Of a stretch of DNA of 14,592 nucleotides, positions 1 through 6,384 are shown one piece after another. Origin of the DNA: an uncultured Bacilli bacterium. GTDB taxonomy: Bacteria > Bacillota_I > Bacilli_A > RF39 > UBA660. The translations under genes and the position numbers were made by a program. Where the stretch lies: the NCBI GenBank assembly GCA_944331945.1, contig CALVJC010000066.1, positions 1-14,592 of the forward strand, in the 5' to 3' direction. Position 1 is the first letter of the stretch. Each line of letters opens with the position of its first letter. Under the pieces are notes generated by a model. That model saw only the letters and a list, made by a program, of their open reading frames with translations, did no database searches and was not told where the DNA came from.

Positions 1-546
1 CCATTTTTGATTATTTATTATTTCCGTTATCAAAATAAGAAAGTTTCCAAAGAAACGGTATGGTTCTTTGTGAAATCACTTCTTTCTTTTCTCATCGGTT
101 ATAGTTTGATGTGGCTTTTAAAATGGCTTATTTTAATGATCTTTTTCCATCAAAGCCCTTCTTCTTTCTTAACGGATCATTTGATCGAAAGAGGAATTAA
201 TGAACATGTTTTTCAATTAAATTTCTTCTCTAGTATCTTTATTAATATTAGACAACTTGTTCCGTTTTGTTTTCTTAGTGACACGGTTATTTATATTATT
301 TTGGGGATTCTTTTGGTTTCTTTTGCTTTTTGTTTTTTCAAGAAAAAATTTCATTTAAGAGAAGGAATCCTTGTTTTGATTGCTCTTATTCCTCTTTTAA
401 GATATTTGGTGATGTTTATGCATTCTTATGATCATTTTTTCTTTACTTATCGGGCCTTGCTTCCTTCTATTATGATTGTTTTGCTTTTGCTTTGGCAACA
501 TTTTCGGTCTATTTTTAAGAAAAAATTTAGACAGAAGAAGGGATAA
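1..546 (+). CDS. Polytopic membrane protein, C-terminal fragment (possible glycan-modifying enzyme)
   Basis: The frame is open to the left edge of the window, so this is the C-terminal end of a longer protein; about 181 residues are visible and the TTG at 7 is not a credible start. The visible part is very rich in Phe, Leu and Ile. It has about five hydrophobic stretches (roughly nucleotides 1-30, 70-165, 285-345, 365-425 and 445-505) separated by short basic loops, and ends in a Lys/Arg-rich cytoplasmic-type tail (KKKFRQKKG). Motifs such as GYSLMWLLKW and FFTYRALLPS recall multi-pass membrane proteins that sit next to family-2 glycosyltransferases in Gram-positive surface-glycan loci. That resemblance is from memory and weak. 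A family-2 glycosyltransferase lies three genes downstream on the same strand, which fits. Function is not assigned; a transporter or other membrane protein is equally possible. Confidence 0.7.
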   Translation, partial: PFLIIYYFRYQNKKVSKETVWFFVKSLLSFLIGYSLMWLLKWLILMIFFHQSPSSFLTDHLIERGINEHVFQLNFFSSIFINIRQLVPFCFLSDTVIYIILGILLVSFAFCFFKKKFHLREGILVLIALIPLLRYLVMFMHSYDHFFFTYRALLPSIMIVLLLLWQHFRSIFKKKFRQKKG

Positions 547-555
547 TATGATAAT
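528..555 (+). promoter_or_regulatory. Possible promoter for the secreted protein pair
   Basis: TAGACA at 528-533 and GATAAT at 550-555 are separated by 16 bases, each one mismatch from the sigma-A consensus. The site overlaps the end of the upstream membrane gene and lies about 50 bases before the ATG at 606. Read-through from the upstream gene is the alternative. Confidence 0.35.
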
Positions 556-605
556 ATATGGTTATAAGACTAGGAAAAAAAGTTTTGATTAGGAGGGTTG
601 GAAAC

Positions 606-1367
606 ATGCGAAAAAAAATAATTTTTGGTTTTGTTTTTGTCATGATATCTGTTTTTGCTTTTATTCCCGAAGTAAAAGCGCAAGAATATTCGACTGGTGA
701 TTTGATTAGTCAGTATGGTTTTGACAATAGCTTTGAATTAAATGAGGGTGATGTTATTTTAAATCCAGACTCTAGTGATGGTGTATCTAGAATTTTATAT
801 AAAGTTATTGTCATGTTTGATGAGAAAGAAATTATTACTTATGACGATTTGAGGGATGAAAGTAGTTTTGTGATTCCTTCCCTAGAGGATATTTATGATA
901 TTGACATTCCGGTTCATCAAACTCAAAAAATTACAGCTGTTCTTTCTACTTTTAGTGCTGGTTATTTTAAGGTGACTTTATCTTATGGTGTGACAGATGA
1001 TGTTCCAAAAGAAGTCGTTTATCATAATACCTTTGAGGCAGAAAATAACAATCCTTTTACTTATTATGAAGGAGAGACAACGATATTATTAAATGATATT
1101 AGTAGAGATGGTTATCGATTCCTTGGTTGGTATACATCACCTACTTTTGAAGAAGATACTCGAGTTACGATGATCAGTAGTGATGCACCAGAGGTGCTTG
1201 AGTTATATGCAAGATGGGAAGAGAACGAAGAAGAGAAAGAAAACATTGGGAATCCTGAGACAAGAACTGTACTTTATGTGGGAATTGGTATTGCTGTAGT
1301 TTTAATTTTAGGAACCGTGTTAGTTATTCTTTATCGTAAGAGAAAGAATCATAATGAGGAGGGCTAG
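606..1367 (+). CDS. Secreted single-pass surface protein with InlB-type B-repeat (copy 1)
   Basis: The ATG at 606 is chosen over the in-frame ATG at 558 because AGGAGGG (591-597) sits 8 bases before it and a signal peptide starts there: basic n-region, hydrophobic core, then likely cleavage after VKA near residue 25. The product has 253 residues. Residues 26 to about 134 are an acidic ectodomain not recognised. Residues 135-206 form one Listeria-Bacteroides repeat (InlB B-repeat, Flg_new type) with the signature GYRFLGWYTSP and ending ELYARWEE. An acidic linker leads to NPETRT (216-221), then a membrane helix (about 222-243) and a basic tail, the layout of a sortase-type cell-wall sorting signal. 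The motif does not match LPXTG or NPQTN, and the anchor may simply be transmembrane. A paralogue follows 2 bases after the stop codon. B-repeats are common in adhesins and other surface proteins of gut Firmicutes; the ligand is unknown. Confidence 0.85.
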   Translation: MRKKIIFGFVFVMISVFAFIPEVKAQEYSTGDLISQYGFDNSFELNEGDVILNPDSSDGVSRILYKVIVMFDEKEIITYDDLRDESSFVIPSLEDIYDIDIPVHQTQKITAVLSTFSAGYFKVTLSYGVTDDVPKEVVYHNTFEAENNNPFTYYEGETTILLNDISRDGYRFLGWYTSPTFEEDTRVTMISSDAPEVLELYARWEENEEEKENIGNPETRTVLYVGIGIAVVLILGTVLVILYRKRKNHNEEG

Positions 1368-2032
1368 CTATGAAGAGAAAATTAATAAGTAAAATTAGTG
1401 TTTTAGTGTTTGGTCTTTGTTCTCTTTTCTTATTTATGCCAGAGGTAGAAGCGCAAGATTATGATATAAAAGAAATTGTTCTTGAAAGTGGTTATGTAAC
1501 TACTGGTAGTTTTGAGATTCTTCCTGGAGATCGCTTAATTATAGGAACGGATAACTCTTATTATTATTGGTTTGCTTTGACGATTACAGATTCAAACAAT
1601 ACAGAATATGAAAAGTATAGCAGTTTTGAAGATAATCTTCCGGTAACCTATACGATTAAATCTTATGAAGAGCTTATGGGAGAGCCTTTGCCAAATGGCA
1701 AGAAAGTTAAAATAGAAGCTAATTTTTATTATGGTTCTGCTCCTGAGATTGAAATGACAATAAAATATGAACTTTTAGAAGATGTAAAAAAAGAAGTGGT
1801 TTATCATAATACCTTTGGTGCAGAAAACAATAATCCTTTTACTTATTATGAAGGAGAAGCTACGATATTATTGAATGATATTCAAAGAGAAGGATATCGT
1901 TTCTTAGGCTGGTACACTTCTCCTACCTTTGAAGAAGGAACGAGAGTTACGATGATTGAAAGCGATGCGCCAGAAGTGCTTGAGTTATATGCTAGATGGG
2001 AAGAAATAGAAGAAGAGAATAGCTTTATGAAT
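1008..2032 (+). repeat. Duplicated B-repeat plus anchor module (two copies)
   Basis: The segment at 1008-1340 (end of gene 1) is repeated at about 1790-2118 (end of gene 2). It encodes the B-repeat domain, acidic linker, NPETRT and membrane helix. Identity is highest at the protein level, and DNA identity is broken mainly at third codon positions. The preceding coding sequence (about 680-1007 and 1455-1789) is not clearly duplicated, so the unit is a modular C-terminal half. Confidence 0.7.
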
Positions 2033-2134
2033 CCTGAGACAAGAACGATGCTTTATGTTGGAATTGGTATTGCTATTGTTGTGGTTTTAGGAACTATTTT
2101 GGTAGTATTTTATCGAAAGAAAAAGAAAGATTAG
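1370..2134 (+). CDS. Secreted single-pass surface protein with InlB-type B-repeat (copy 2)
   Basis: This is a 254-residue tandem paralogue of the gene at 606. GAGGAGGG (1356-1363) inside the end of the first gene serves the ATG at 1370. It has an N-terminal signal peptide with likely cleavage after VEA (about residue 28), a distinct ectodomain (about 29-140), one B-repeat domain (141-212, GYRFLGWYTSP), NPETRT at 221-226, a membrane helix (about 227-248) and a Lys-rich tail. Over the 72-residue repeat the two proteins differ at only 6 positions, and their anchors are also nearly the same, while the regions before the repeat are hard to align. The DNA of the shared part carries many synonymous differences, so the conservation looks selected and not due to recent copying. 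The two genes are almost certainly co-transcribed. Function is unknown; a surface-exposed binding or sensor role is an inference. Confidence 0.85.
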   Translation: MKRKLISKISVLVFGLCSLFLFMPEVEAQDYDIKEIVLESGYVTTGSFEILPGDRLIIGTDNSYYYWFALTITDSNNTEYEKYSSFEDNLPVTYTIKSYEELMGEPLPNGKKVKIEANFYYGSAPEIEMTIKYELLEDVKKEVVYHNTFGAENNNPFTYYEGEATILLNDIQREGYRFLGWYTSPTFEEGTRVTMIESDAPEVLELYARWEEIEEENSFMNPETRTMLYVGIGIAIVVVLGTILVVFYRKKKKD

Positions 2135-2147
2135 AAAGAAATAGCGT

Positions 2148-2855
2148 ATGAAAAAAGTAGAGTTAACGATTTTGATGCCTTGTTTGAATGAAGAAGATAC
2201 GGTGGGAATATGTATTCGGAAAGCGAAGAAATATTTAGAAAAGAATCATATTTCGGGGGAGGTTTTAATTGTTGATAATGGAAGTTTGGATCGTTCTTCT
2301 GTGTTTGCCTATGAGTTAGGAGCGCGTGTTGTTCTTGAACCAAAAAAGGGGTATGGCAATGCCTTAAGACGAGGTTTCAAGGAAGCTAGGGGAAAGTATA
2401 TTATTTATGGGGATTGTGATGACAGTTACGATTTTAGTAATTTAAATCCTTATTACGATAAATTAAAAGAAGGTTATTCTTTGGTCAATGGAAATCGCTT
2501 TTTAGGGGGAATTGAGAAGGGGGCTATGAGTTTTTCACATCGGTTTGGTGTTCCTTTTCTATCTTGGCTTGGTAGACGTGCTTATCATGTCCCTATTTAT
2601 GATTTTCATTGTGGCTTAAGAGGAGTCATAAAGAAAGACTTACCCATCTTAGAAAGTGAAGGAATGGAGTTCGCGACGGAGATCATCTATAAATTTGCCA
2701 AAGAAGGTAAAAAAATGAGTGAGATACCAACTACCTTAGGGAAAGATGGGAGAGGAAAGCCTTCTCATTTAAGAACGGTACGAGATGGATTTCGTCATCT
2801 TAATTATATTCGGAAACATCGTTTAAAGAAAAAGAAAGATGAGTCTTTGTCATAG
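2148..2855 (+). CDS. Family 2 glycosyltransferase (polyprenyl-phosphate sugar transferase type)
   Basis: The 235-residue protein has a GT-A fold of the dolichyl-phosphate mannose synthase/DPG synthase-like group: MPCLNEEDTV (10-19) binds the nucleotide, VDNGSLDRS (42-50) corresponds to the common DNGSTDGS, YGNALRRGF (69-77) follows, and GDCDDSYDF (88-96) contains the DxD metal site (D89, D91). NGNRF and YDFHCGLRG are further family motifs. Such enzymes usually transfer a sugar from a nucleotide donor to undecaprenyl phosphate or a lipid-linked acceptor at the cytoplasmic face. There is no C-terminal membrane segment, only a basic Lys-rich tail that may contact the membrane. The ATG at 2148 lies 13 bases after gene 2, with only a weak purine-rich Shine-Dalgarno (GAAAGAAA). 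Position next to secreted proteins and a polytopic membrane protein suggests surface-glycan or protein glycosylation, which is an inference. Sugar and acceptor cannot be read from the sequence. Confidence 0.88.
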   Translation: MKKVELTILMPCLNEEDTVGICIRKAKKYLEKNHISGEVLIVDNGSLDRSSVFAYELGARVVLEPKKGYGNALRRGFKEARGKYIIYGDCDDSYDFSNLNPYYDKLKEGYSLVNGNRFLGGIEKGAMSFSHRFGVPFLSWLGRRAYHVPIYDFHCGLRGVIKKDLPILESEGMEFATEIIYKFAKEGKKMSEIPTTLGKDGRGKPSHLRTVRDGFRHLNYIRKHRLKKKKDESLS

Positions 2856-2869
2856 ATTCATTTTCTTTT
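2836..2869 (+). terminator. Rho-independent terminator after the glycosyltransferase
   Basis: An 11-bp stem with two G-U pairs (2836-2846 with 2854-2864), a 7-base loop, then CTTTT. The stop codon (2853-2855) overlaps the right arm. It separates the surface locus from the pyrophosphatase, whose -35 element begins at 2868. Confidence 0.65.
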
Positions 2870-2896
2870 GTCAAATAGAAAAAAGTGTGTTATAAT
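2868..2896 (+). promoter_or_regulatory. Sigma-A promoter of the pyrophosphatase gene
   Basis: TTGTCA (2868-2873), a 17-base spacer and TATAAT (2891-2896). The predicted transcript start near 2903 leaves a leader of under 20 bases that is almost entirely the ribosome binding site (GAGGGAG, 2909-2915). Confidence 0.85.
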
Positions 2897-2919
2897 CGGA
2901 AAAGAAATGAGGGAGTAAG

Positions 2920-4542
2920 ATGGAAAAAGTTTTTGTTTTTGGGCATAGAAAACCAGATACGGATTCTGTGGCAAGTGCGATTGGGTTAGCTTATTTGAAG
3001 AAAAGTTTAGGAGTATCTGCGGAAGCGCGTATTTTAGGATCAGTCAATAAAGAAACAAAATATGCCCTTAATTATTTTAAAGTAAAAGAACCTGCTTATT
3101 TAAATGATGTAAAATTACAATTAAAAGATGTTGATTATCATCGTCATTACTTTTTAAGTGGAAAACGGTCTGTATATGATAGTTATGTTTATATGTTAAA
3201 TCAAGGATTAACAGGTGTTCCTATTGTTGATGAAAAAGAGAAGTTTGTTGGTATTGTTACCATTAAAGATTTAGCGCATCATTTTATTCGTGATGATATG
3301 GAGCATTTAAGAGCATCCTATAACAATCTTTTATCAGTTTTAAAAGGAGAAGAGATCAATCGGGTGGATGAAGATTTAGATGGTAATATTTTAGCGGCTT
3401 CTTATCGAAGTACAACCTTTATCAATAGTGTTCCTTTGACGCGTAAAGATGTTTTGATTGTTGGGGACCGCCATAGTGTGATTGAATATGCGGTAAAGTC
3501 AAAAGTATTATTGCTTATTATTTCTGGAAATGGGGAGATCAAAAAAGAGCATTTAGAACTTGCTCGTAAAAATAAAGTCAATGTCATTCGGAGTTCTTAT
3601 GATACTTATCACATTGCTCGTTTGATTGGTCTTACGAATTACATTGAAACAATGACTCGAACAACAAAGGATGCGGTGTGCTTTGATGAGATTGATTATG
3701 TGGATGATATTTTAGATATTAATCGGAAACTTCGTCATACCAATTATCCTGTGGTACGGGCCAAGGATCGAAAATGTTTGGGATTACTTCGTATTACTGA
3801 TTTGGATTCTCGCAATCCTAAGAAAGTTATTTTGGTTGATCACAATGAAAAAGCGCAAAGTGTGGAAGGATTAGAAGAAGCTTCTATTCAGGAAATTTTT
3901 GATCATCATAATCTAGGTAGTATTACTACAAATACCCCAATTAACTTTCGGAATATGGCAGTTGGTTCTACTTGCACGATTGTTTATACCTTATATAAAG
4001 AAAAAAATATAGAGATTCCTAAAGAAATTGCGGGAATGCTATTATCTGGAATTCTATCGGATACTTTGATTTTGAAATCACCTACGGCGACAAAATTAGA
4101 TGTGGAAGCGGTTCATGCCTTAGCTTCGATTGCCGAAGTTGATTATAAAAAATATGGCTTAGAATTGTTAAAAGCAGGAACCTCTTTACAAGGTATGGGG
4201 TATGAAGATGTTCTATATAATGACTTTAAAGTATATACTGTTAACGATAAAAAAATGGGAATTGGACAGTTCTTTACCATGAATTTTGAGGAAATTGAAA
4301 AAGATATGGATCGTTATATTGAAACGCTTGATGAAGTTGCGGAAGCGAATCAATATAGTGTAGTAGCTTTATACATTACAGACATTATAAAAAATGGTTC
4401 TTATGTCTTATTTAATCAAAAAGCCAAAGATACCTTTGATTTGGCTTATGGAAAAGAAATGAAGGAAGGGGACTATATTGAAAATTGTGTTTCTCGGAAA
4501 AAGCATGTTGTTCCTATTCTGATGGAAGTGTTTGAGAAATAA
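2920..4542 (+). CDS. ppaC: Mn-dependent family II inorganic pyrophosphatase with CBS and DRTGG domains
   Basis: Hydrolyses pyrophosphate to phosphate in the cytoplasm, pulling biosynthetic reactions forward. The ATG at 2920 follows GAGGGAG. At 540 residues it is longer than plain PpaC (about 310) and has the length of the regulated form. The DHH phosphoesterase half begins with GHRKPDTDS (H9, D13, D15 as metal ligands). It is interrupted by a regulatory insert: CBS1 at about 70-125, a DRTGG-like domain at about 140-250 and CBS2 at about 255-300. The catalytic domain resumes with VDHNE (D307) and FDHHN (D328, H329, H330), and ends with a DHHA2 domain carrying SRKKHVVP (S525, R526, K527). In characterised homologues the CBS pair binds adenine nucleotides (AMP/ADP inhibit; ATP or diadenosine polyphosphates activate). 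All expected catalytic residues are present. It is a monocistronic unit with its own promoter and terminator. The R10 and S16 variants of the first motif are conservative. Confidence 0.95.
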   Translation: MEKVFVFGHRKPDTDSVASAIGLAYLKKSLGVSAEARILGSVNKETKYALNYFKVKEPAYLNDVKLQLKDVDYHRHYFLSGKRSVYDSYVYMLNQGLTGVPIVDEKEKFVGIVTIKDLAHHFIRDDMEHLRASYNNLLSVLKGEEINRVDEDLDGNILAASYRSTTFINSVPLTRKDVLIVGDRHSVIEYAVKSKVLLLIISGNGEIKKEHLELARKNKVNVIRSSYDTYHIARLIGLTNYIETMTRTTKDAVCFDEIDYVDDILDINRKLRHTNYPVVRAKDRKCLGLLRITDLDSRNPKKVILVDHNEKAQSVEGLEEASIQEIFDHHNLGSITTNTPINFRNMAVGSTCTIVYTLYKEKNIEIPKEIAGMLLSGILSDTLILKSPTATKLDVEAVHALASIAEVDYKKYGLELLKAGTSLQGMGYEDVLYNDFKVYTVNDKKMGIGQFFTMNFEEIEKDMDRYIETLDEVAEANQYSVVALYITDIIKNGSYVLFNQKAKDTFDLAYGKEMKEGDYIENCVSRKKHVVPILMEVFEK

Positions 4543-4570
4543 AACACTTCTTTCTTTTTTTTCTTTCTTT
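4525..4570 (+). terminator. Rho-independent terminator after ppaC
   Basis: A perfect 9-bp stem, GAAGTGTTT (4525-4533) with AAACACTTC (4542-4550), an 8-base loop, then a long T/C-rich tail. The last codons and the TAA stop (4540-4542) form part of the hairpin. Confidence 0.85.
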
Positions 4571-4579
4571 TGCTATAAT
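4571..4579 (+). promoter_or_regulatory. Extended -10 promoter of uppP
   Basis: TGCTATAAT is a TG-extended -10 element with a perfect TATAAT at 4574-4579. The -35 position (about 4551-4556, TTTCTT) lies in the T-tract of the ppaC terminator and is poor, as expected for an extended -10 promoter. Confidence 0.7.
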
Positions 4580-4610
4580 TTTAAATAGAAGATGGGAGGA
4601 TTTTTAAAAA

Positions 4611-5423
4611 ATGGGAATTTTATCTACAATATTATTGGGTATTATTCAAGGAATTGCAGAATTTTTACCGATTTCTTCGAGTGCCCATTTAATTATTTTT
4701 CGAGATGTTTTTGGACTTGGTAGTGGTATGAGTCAAACGGCGGCTTTGACGTTTGATTTGGCTTTACATTTGGGAACTTTATTTGCTATTTTTGTTTTTT
4801 TCTTTTCGGATTTTTGGAAAATGATTACTGAAGGACTTACTAAAGGAGTTAAAACCAAAAATGGTAAATTATTTTGGCAGATTGTTTTGGCGACGATTCC
4901 AGCGGCTATTGTTGGGGTTTTGTTTGAAGAAGTGATTGAAGATGCCATTCGCACGAATTATGTTTTGATTGCTTTGGCTTTGATTTTTATGGGAGTTGTT
5001 ATTTATATTGTTGATAAGAAAAGTAAGCAGGAAAAGGATGTGAAGGATTTATCCTTTAAAGACGCTTTTTTGATTGGATGTTCTCAGATCTTTGCTTTAA
5101 TTCCGGGATTTAGTCGTAGTGGAACGACCATTACTGCCGCTAGGGGGTTGAAGATTAATCGGGAATCTGCAGCGAAATTTTCCTTTTATCTATCGGCTCC
5201 TGTCATTTTAGGCGCTTGTGTTTTACAATTACTAAAAGGAGAAGCTTTTGCTTTAATTGCGGCTCAACCAGTTACTTTTGTCATTGGTATTTTATCTTCC
5301 TTTATTACGGGACTTCTTTGTATTAAATTTTTACTACATTATTTGAAAAAACATGATTTTAAAGTGTTTATGATTTATCGTATCTTGCTTGCACTTATTG
5401 TTTTACTTGTAGTTACCTTGTAG
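4611..5423 (+). CDS. uppP: Undecaprenyl-diphosphate phosphatase (BacA/UppP)
   Basis: Integral membrane enzyme that dephosphorylates undecaprenyl pyrophosphate to regenerate the lipid carrier for peptidoglycan and other surface polymers; it also gives bacitracin tolerance. The ATG at 4611 follows GGGAGGA (4594-4600). The 270 residues match the family length and are mostly hydrophobic helices. The (E/Q)xxxE motif is Q13...E17, followed by FLPISSSAH (18-26) with catalytic-pocket Ser and H26. The second signature PGFSRSGTT (165-173) carries S168 and R169. All landmark residues are present. It starts its own transcript and is followed after 9 bases by a ZIP transporter gene, so the two are probably an operon. 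It would recycle the carrier used by lipid-linked glycosylation such as that suggested at the left end of the window, although it serves the whole cell. Confidence 0.96.
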   Translation: MGILSTILLGIIQGIAEFLPISSSAHLIIFRDVFGLGSGMSQTAALTFDLALHLGTLFAIFVFFFSDFWKMITEGLTKGVKTKNGKLFWQIVLATIPAAIVGVLFEEVIEDAIRTNYVLIALALIFMGVVIYIVDKKSKQEKDVKDLSFKDAFLIGCSQIFALIPGFSRSGTTITAARGLKINRESAAKFSFYLSAPVILGACVLQLLKGEAFALIAAQPVTFVIGILSSFITGLLCIKFLLHYLKKHDFKVFMIYRILLALIVLLVVTL

Positions 5424-5432
5424 GAGGTTATG

Positions 5433-6185
5433 ATGGATACTAGAAATATTGCTTTATTTATTACTTTTTTATTAGGACTCTTCTTAGTCATTGGAGGAGT
5501 ATTCGCTTTCTTTTTCAAGAAAAAAGGAAAGGTATTAGATTTTATTTTTGCTTTTGCTCTTTCCCTTATTACGATGCTTATTTTCTTTGATTTACTACCA
5601 GAAGTGATGGAGTTATTAGGAATTCAGTATATTGCTTATTTTATTATCTTTGTTTTCGTTGGAATTTTGCTCTTAAAAGGTTTAGATTCTTTTATACCAG
5701 ATCATCATGATCATAAAATGACGAAAAAAGAAGAAAAACAGAATTTATCTCATATTGGAATTTTAACGACGGTTGCATTAATCATTCATAATATTTTAGA
5801 AGGAATGGCTATTTTTCTTGCTGCTAGTAGTGATGTATCGCTTGGCATTGTTATGAGTCTAGGTGTTGGTTTTCATAATATTCCATTAGGAATGATTATC
5901 AGTAGTACTTTTTATCAAAGTGGGGAAAAGCCAAAAAAATTTGTTTGGTTGATGGTGTTGTTGTGTCTTTCTAGTTTTATTGGAGGATTCATTCCTTATC
6001 TGTTACATATTTATGAAGTGAATGAAGTGGTAATGGGTAGTTTATTGTCTTTAACTTTAGGAATGTTAAGTTATATTGTTTTGTTTGAATTAGTTCCTAG
6101 AGTAAGAGAAACCAAGAATAAAAAAGCAAGTTTAGGAGGGATTATTTTAGGAATTCTTATTCTTTTTATTACGTTACTATTTTAA
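5433..6185 (+). CDS. ZIP-family divalent metal transporter with altered metal motif
   Basis: A 250-residue protein with about eight membrane helices of the ZIP (ZupT-like) family, predicted to import zinc or another divalent metal. AGGAGG (5422-5427) overlaps the uppP stop codon. An ATG at 5430 would leave only 2 bases of spacing, so the ATG at 5433 (5 bases) is preferred. A His-rich loop, PDHHDH (89-94), lies between helices 3 and 4. Helix 4 has the expected HNILEG (H119, N120, E123). Helix 5 reads HNIPLG (148-153), where most members have HNIPEG, so the Glu that bridges the two metal sites in the Bordetella ZIP structure is Leu152. The metal site may therefore be mononuclear or its selectivity changed. 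Two hairpins follow the stop codon. The adjacency to uppP is not a known functional link; no metal-regulator box was identified. Confidence 0.9.
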   Translation: MDTRNIALFITFLLGLFLVIGGVFAFFFKKKGKVLDFIFAFALSLITMLIFFDLLPEVMELLGIQYIAYFIIFVFVGILLLKGLDSFIPDHHDHKMTKKEEKQNLSHIGILTTVALIIHNILEGMAIFLAASSDVSLGIVMSLGVGFHNIPLGMIISSTFYQSGEKPKKFVWLMVLLCLSSFIGGFIPYLLHIYEVNEVVMGSLLSLTLGMLSYIVLFELVPRVRETKNKKASLGGIILGILILFITLLF

Positions 6186-6205
6186 AACCAGTTGTCAGGG
6201 GTTTT
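6184..6205 (+). terminator. Weak hairpin directly at the ZIP gene stop
   Basis: AAAACC (6184-6189) pairs with GGTTTT (6200-6205) across a 10-base loop and is followed by ATTGG. It is a marginal stem that begins in the stop codon and may act with the stronger hairpin downstream. Confidence 0.3.
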
Positions 6206-6210
6206 ATTGG

Positions 6211-6244
6211 AGGGGAAAAGATAATCTTGTCTTTTCCTTTTCAT
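6211..6244 (+). terminator. Rho-independent terminator of the uppP-ZIP unit
   Basis: GGAAAAGA (6214-6221) pairs perfectly with TCTTTTCC (6230-6237), extendable by G-U and A-U pairs at the base, with an 8-base loop followed by TTTTCATTT. It is oriented for the plus strand. Confidence 0.75.
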
Positions 6245-6258
6245 TTGCTCAGAGATCC

Positions 6259-6384
6259 AAAAATAATGATAGAATTAATACTTTCAATTATATTTTGTCG
6301 GTTCTTCCATCTATTATCAATTGGAAGAATACTTTCTTTCAACATGATTATCATTCTATTATAAGATTTTTTTATCCATCTTAT
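6259..6384 (-). terminator. Hairpin-rich 3' region of the ger operon
   Basis: No gene is seen between the two convergent operons. On the minus strand, after the gerB stop, there is an ATAAGAT/ATCTTAT hairpin around the stop codon (6361-6367/6378-6384). An outer 7-bp stem AATGATA/TATCATT (6349-6355/6265-6271) then encloses a hairpin with 8-bp arms TTCTTCCA/TGGAAGAA (6302-6309/6322-6329), and TTTTT (complement of 6259-6263) follows shortly after. This could be a long-armed terminator or a structured 3' end; the stems are AT-rich and the call is tentative. The first hairpin is followed by CTTTTTCTTTTT on the plus strand and may instead block convergent transcription. Confidence 0.35.

Noticed and set aside
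558..605. Upstream ATG at 558 for the first surface protein
   Set aside because: It would place 16 basic residues before the signal peptide and lacks a ribosome binding site, whereas AGGAGGG precedes the ATG at 606.
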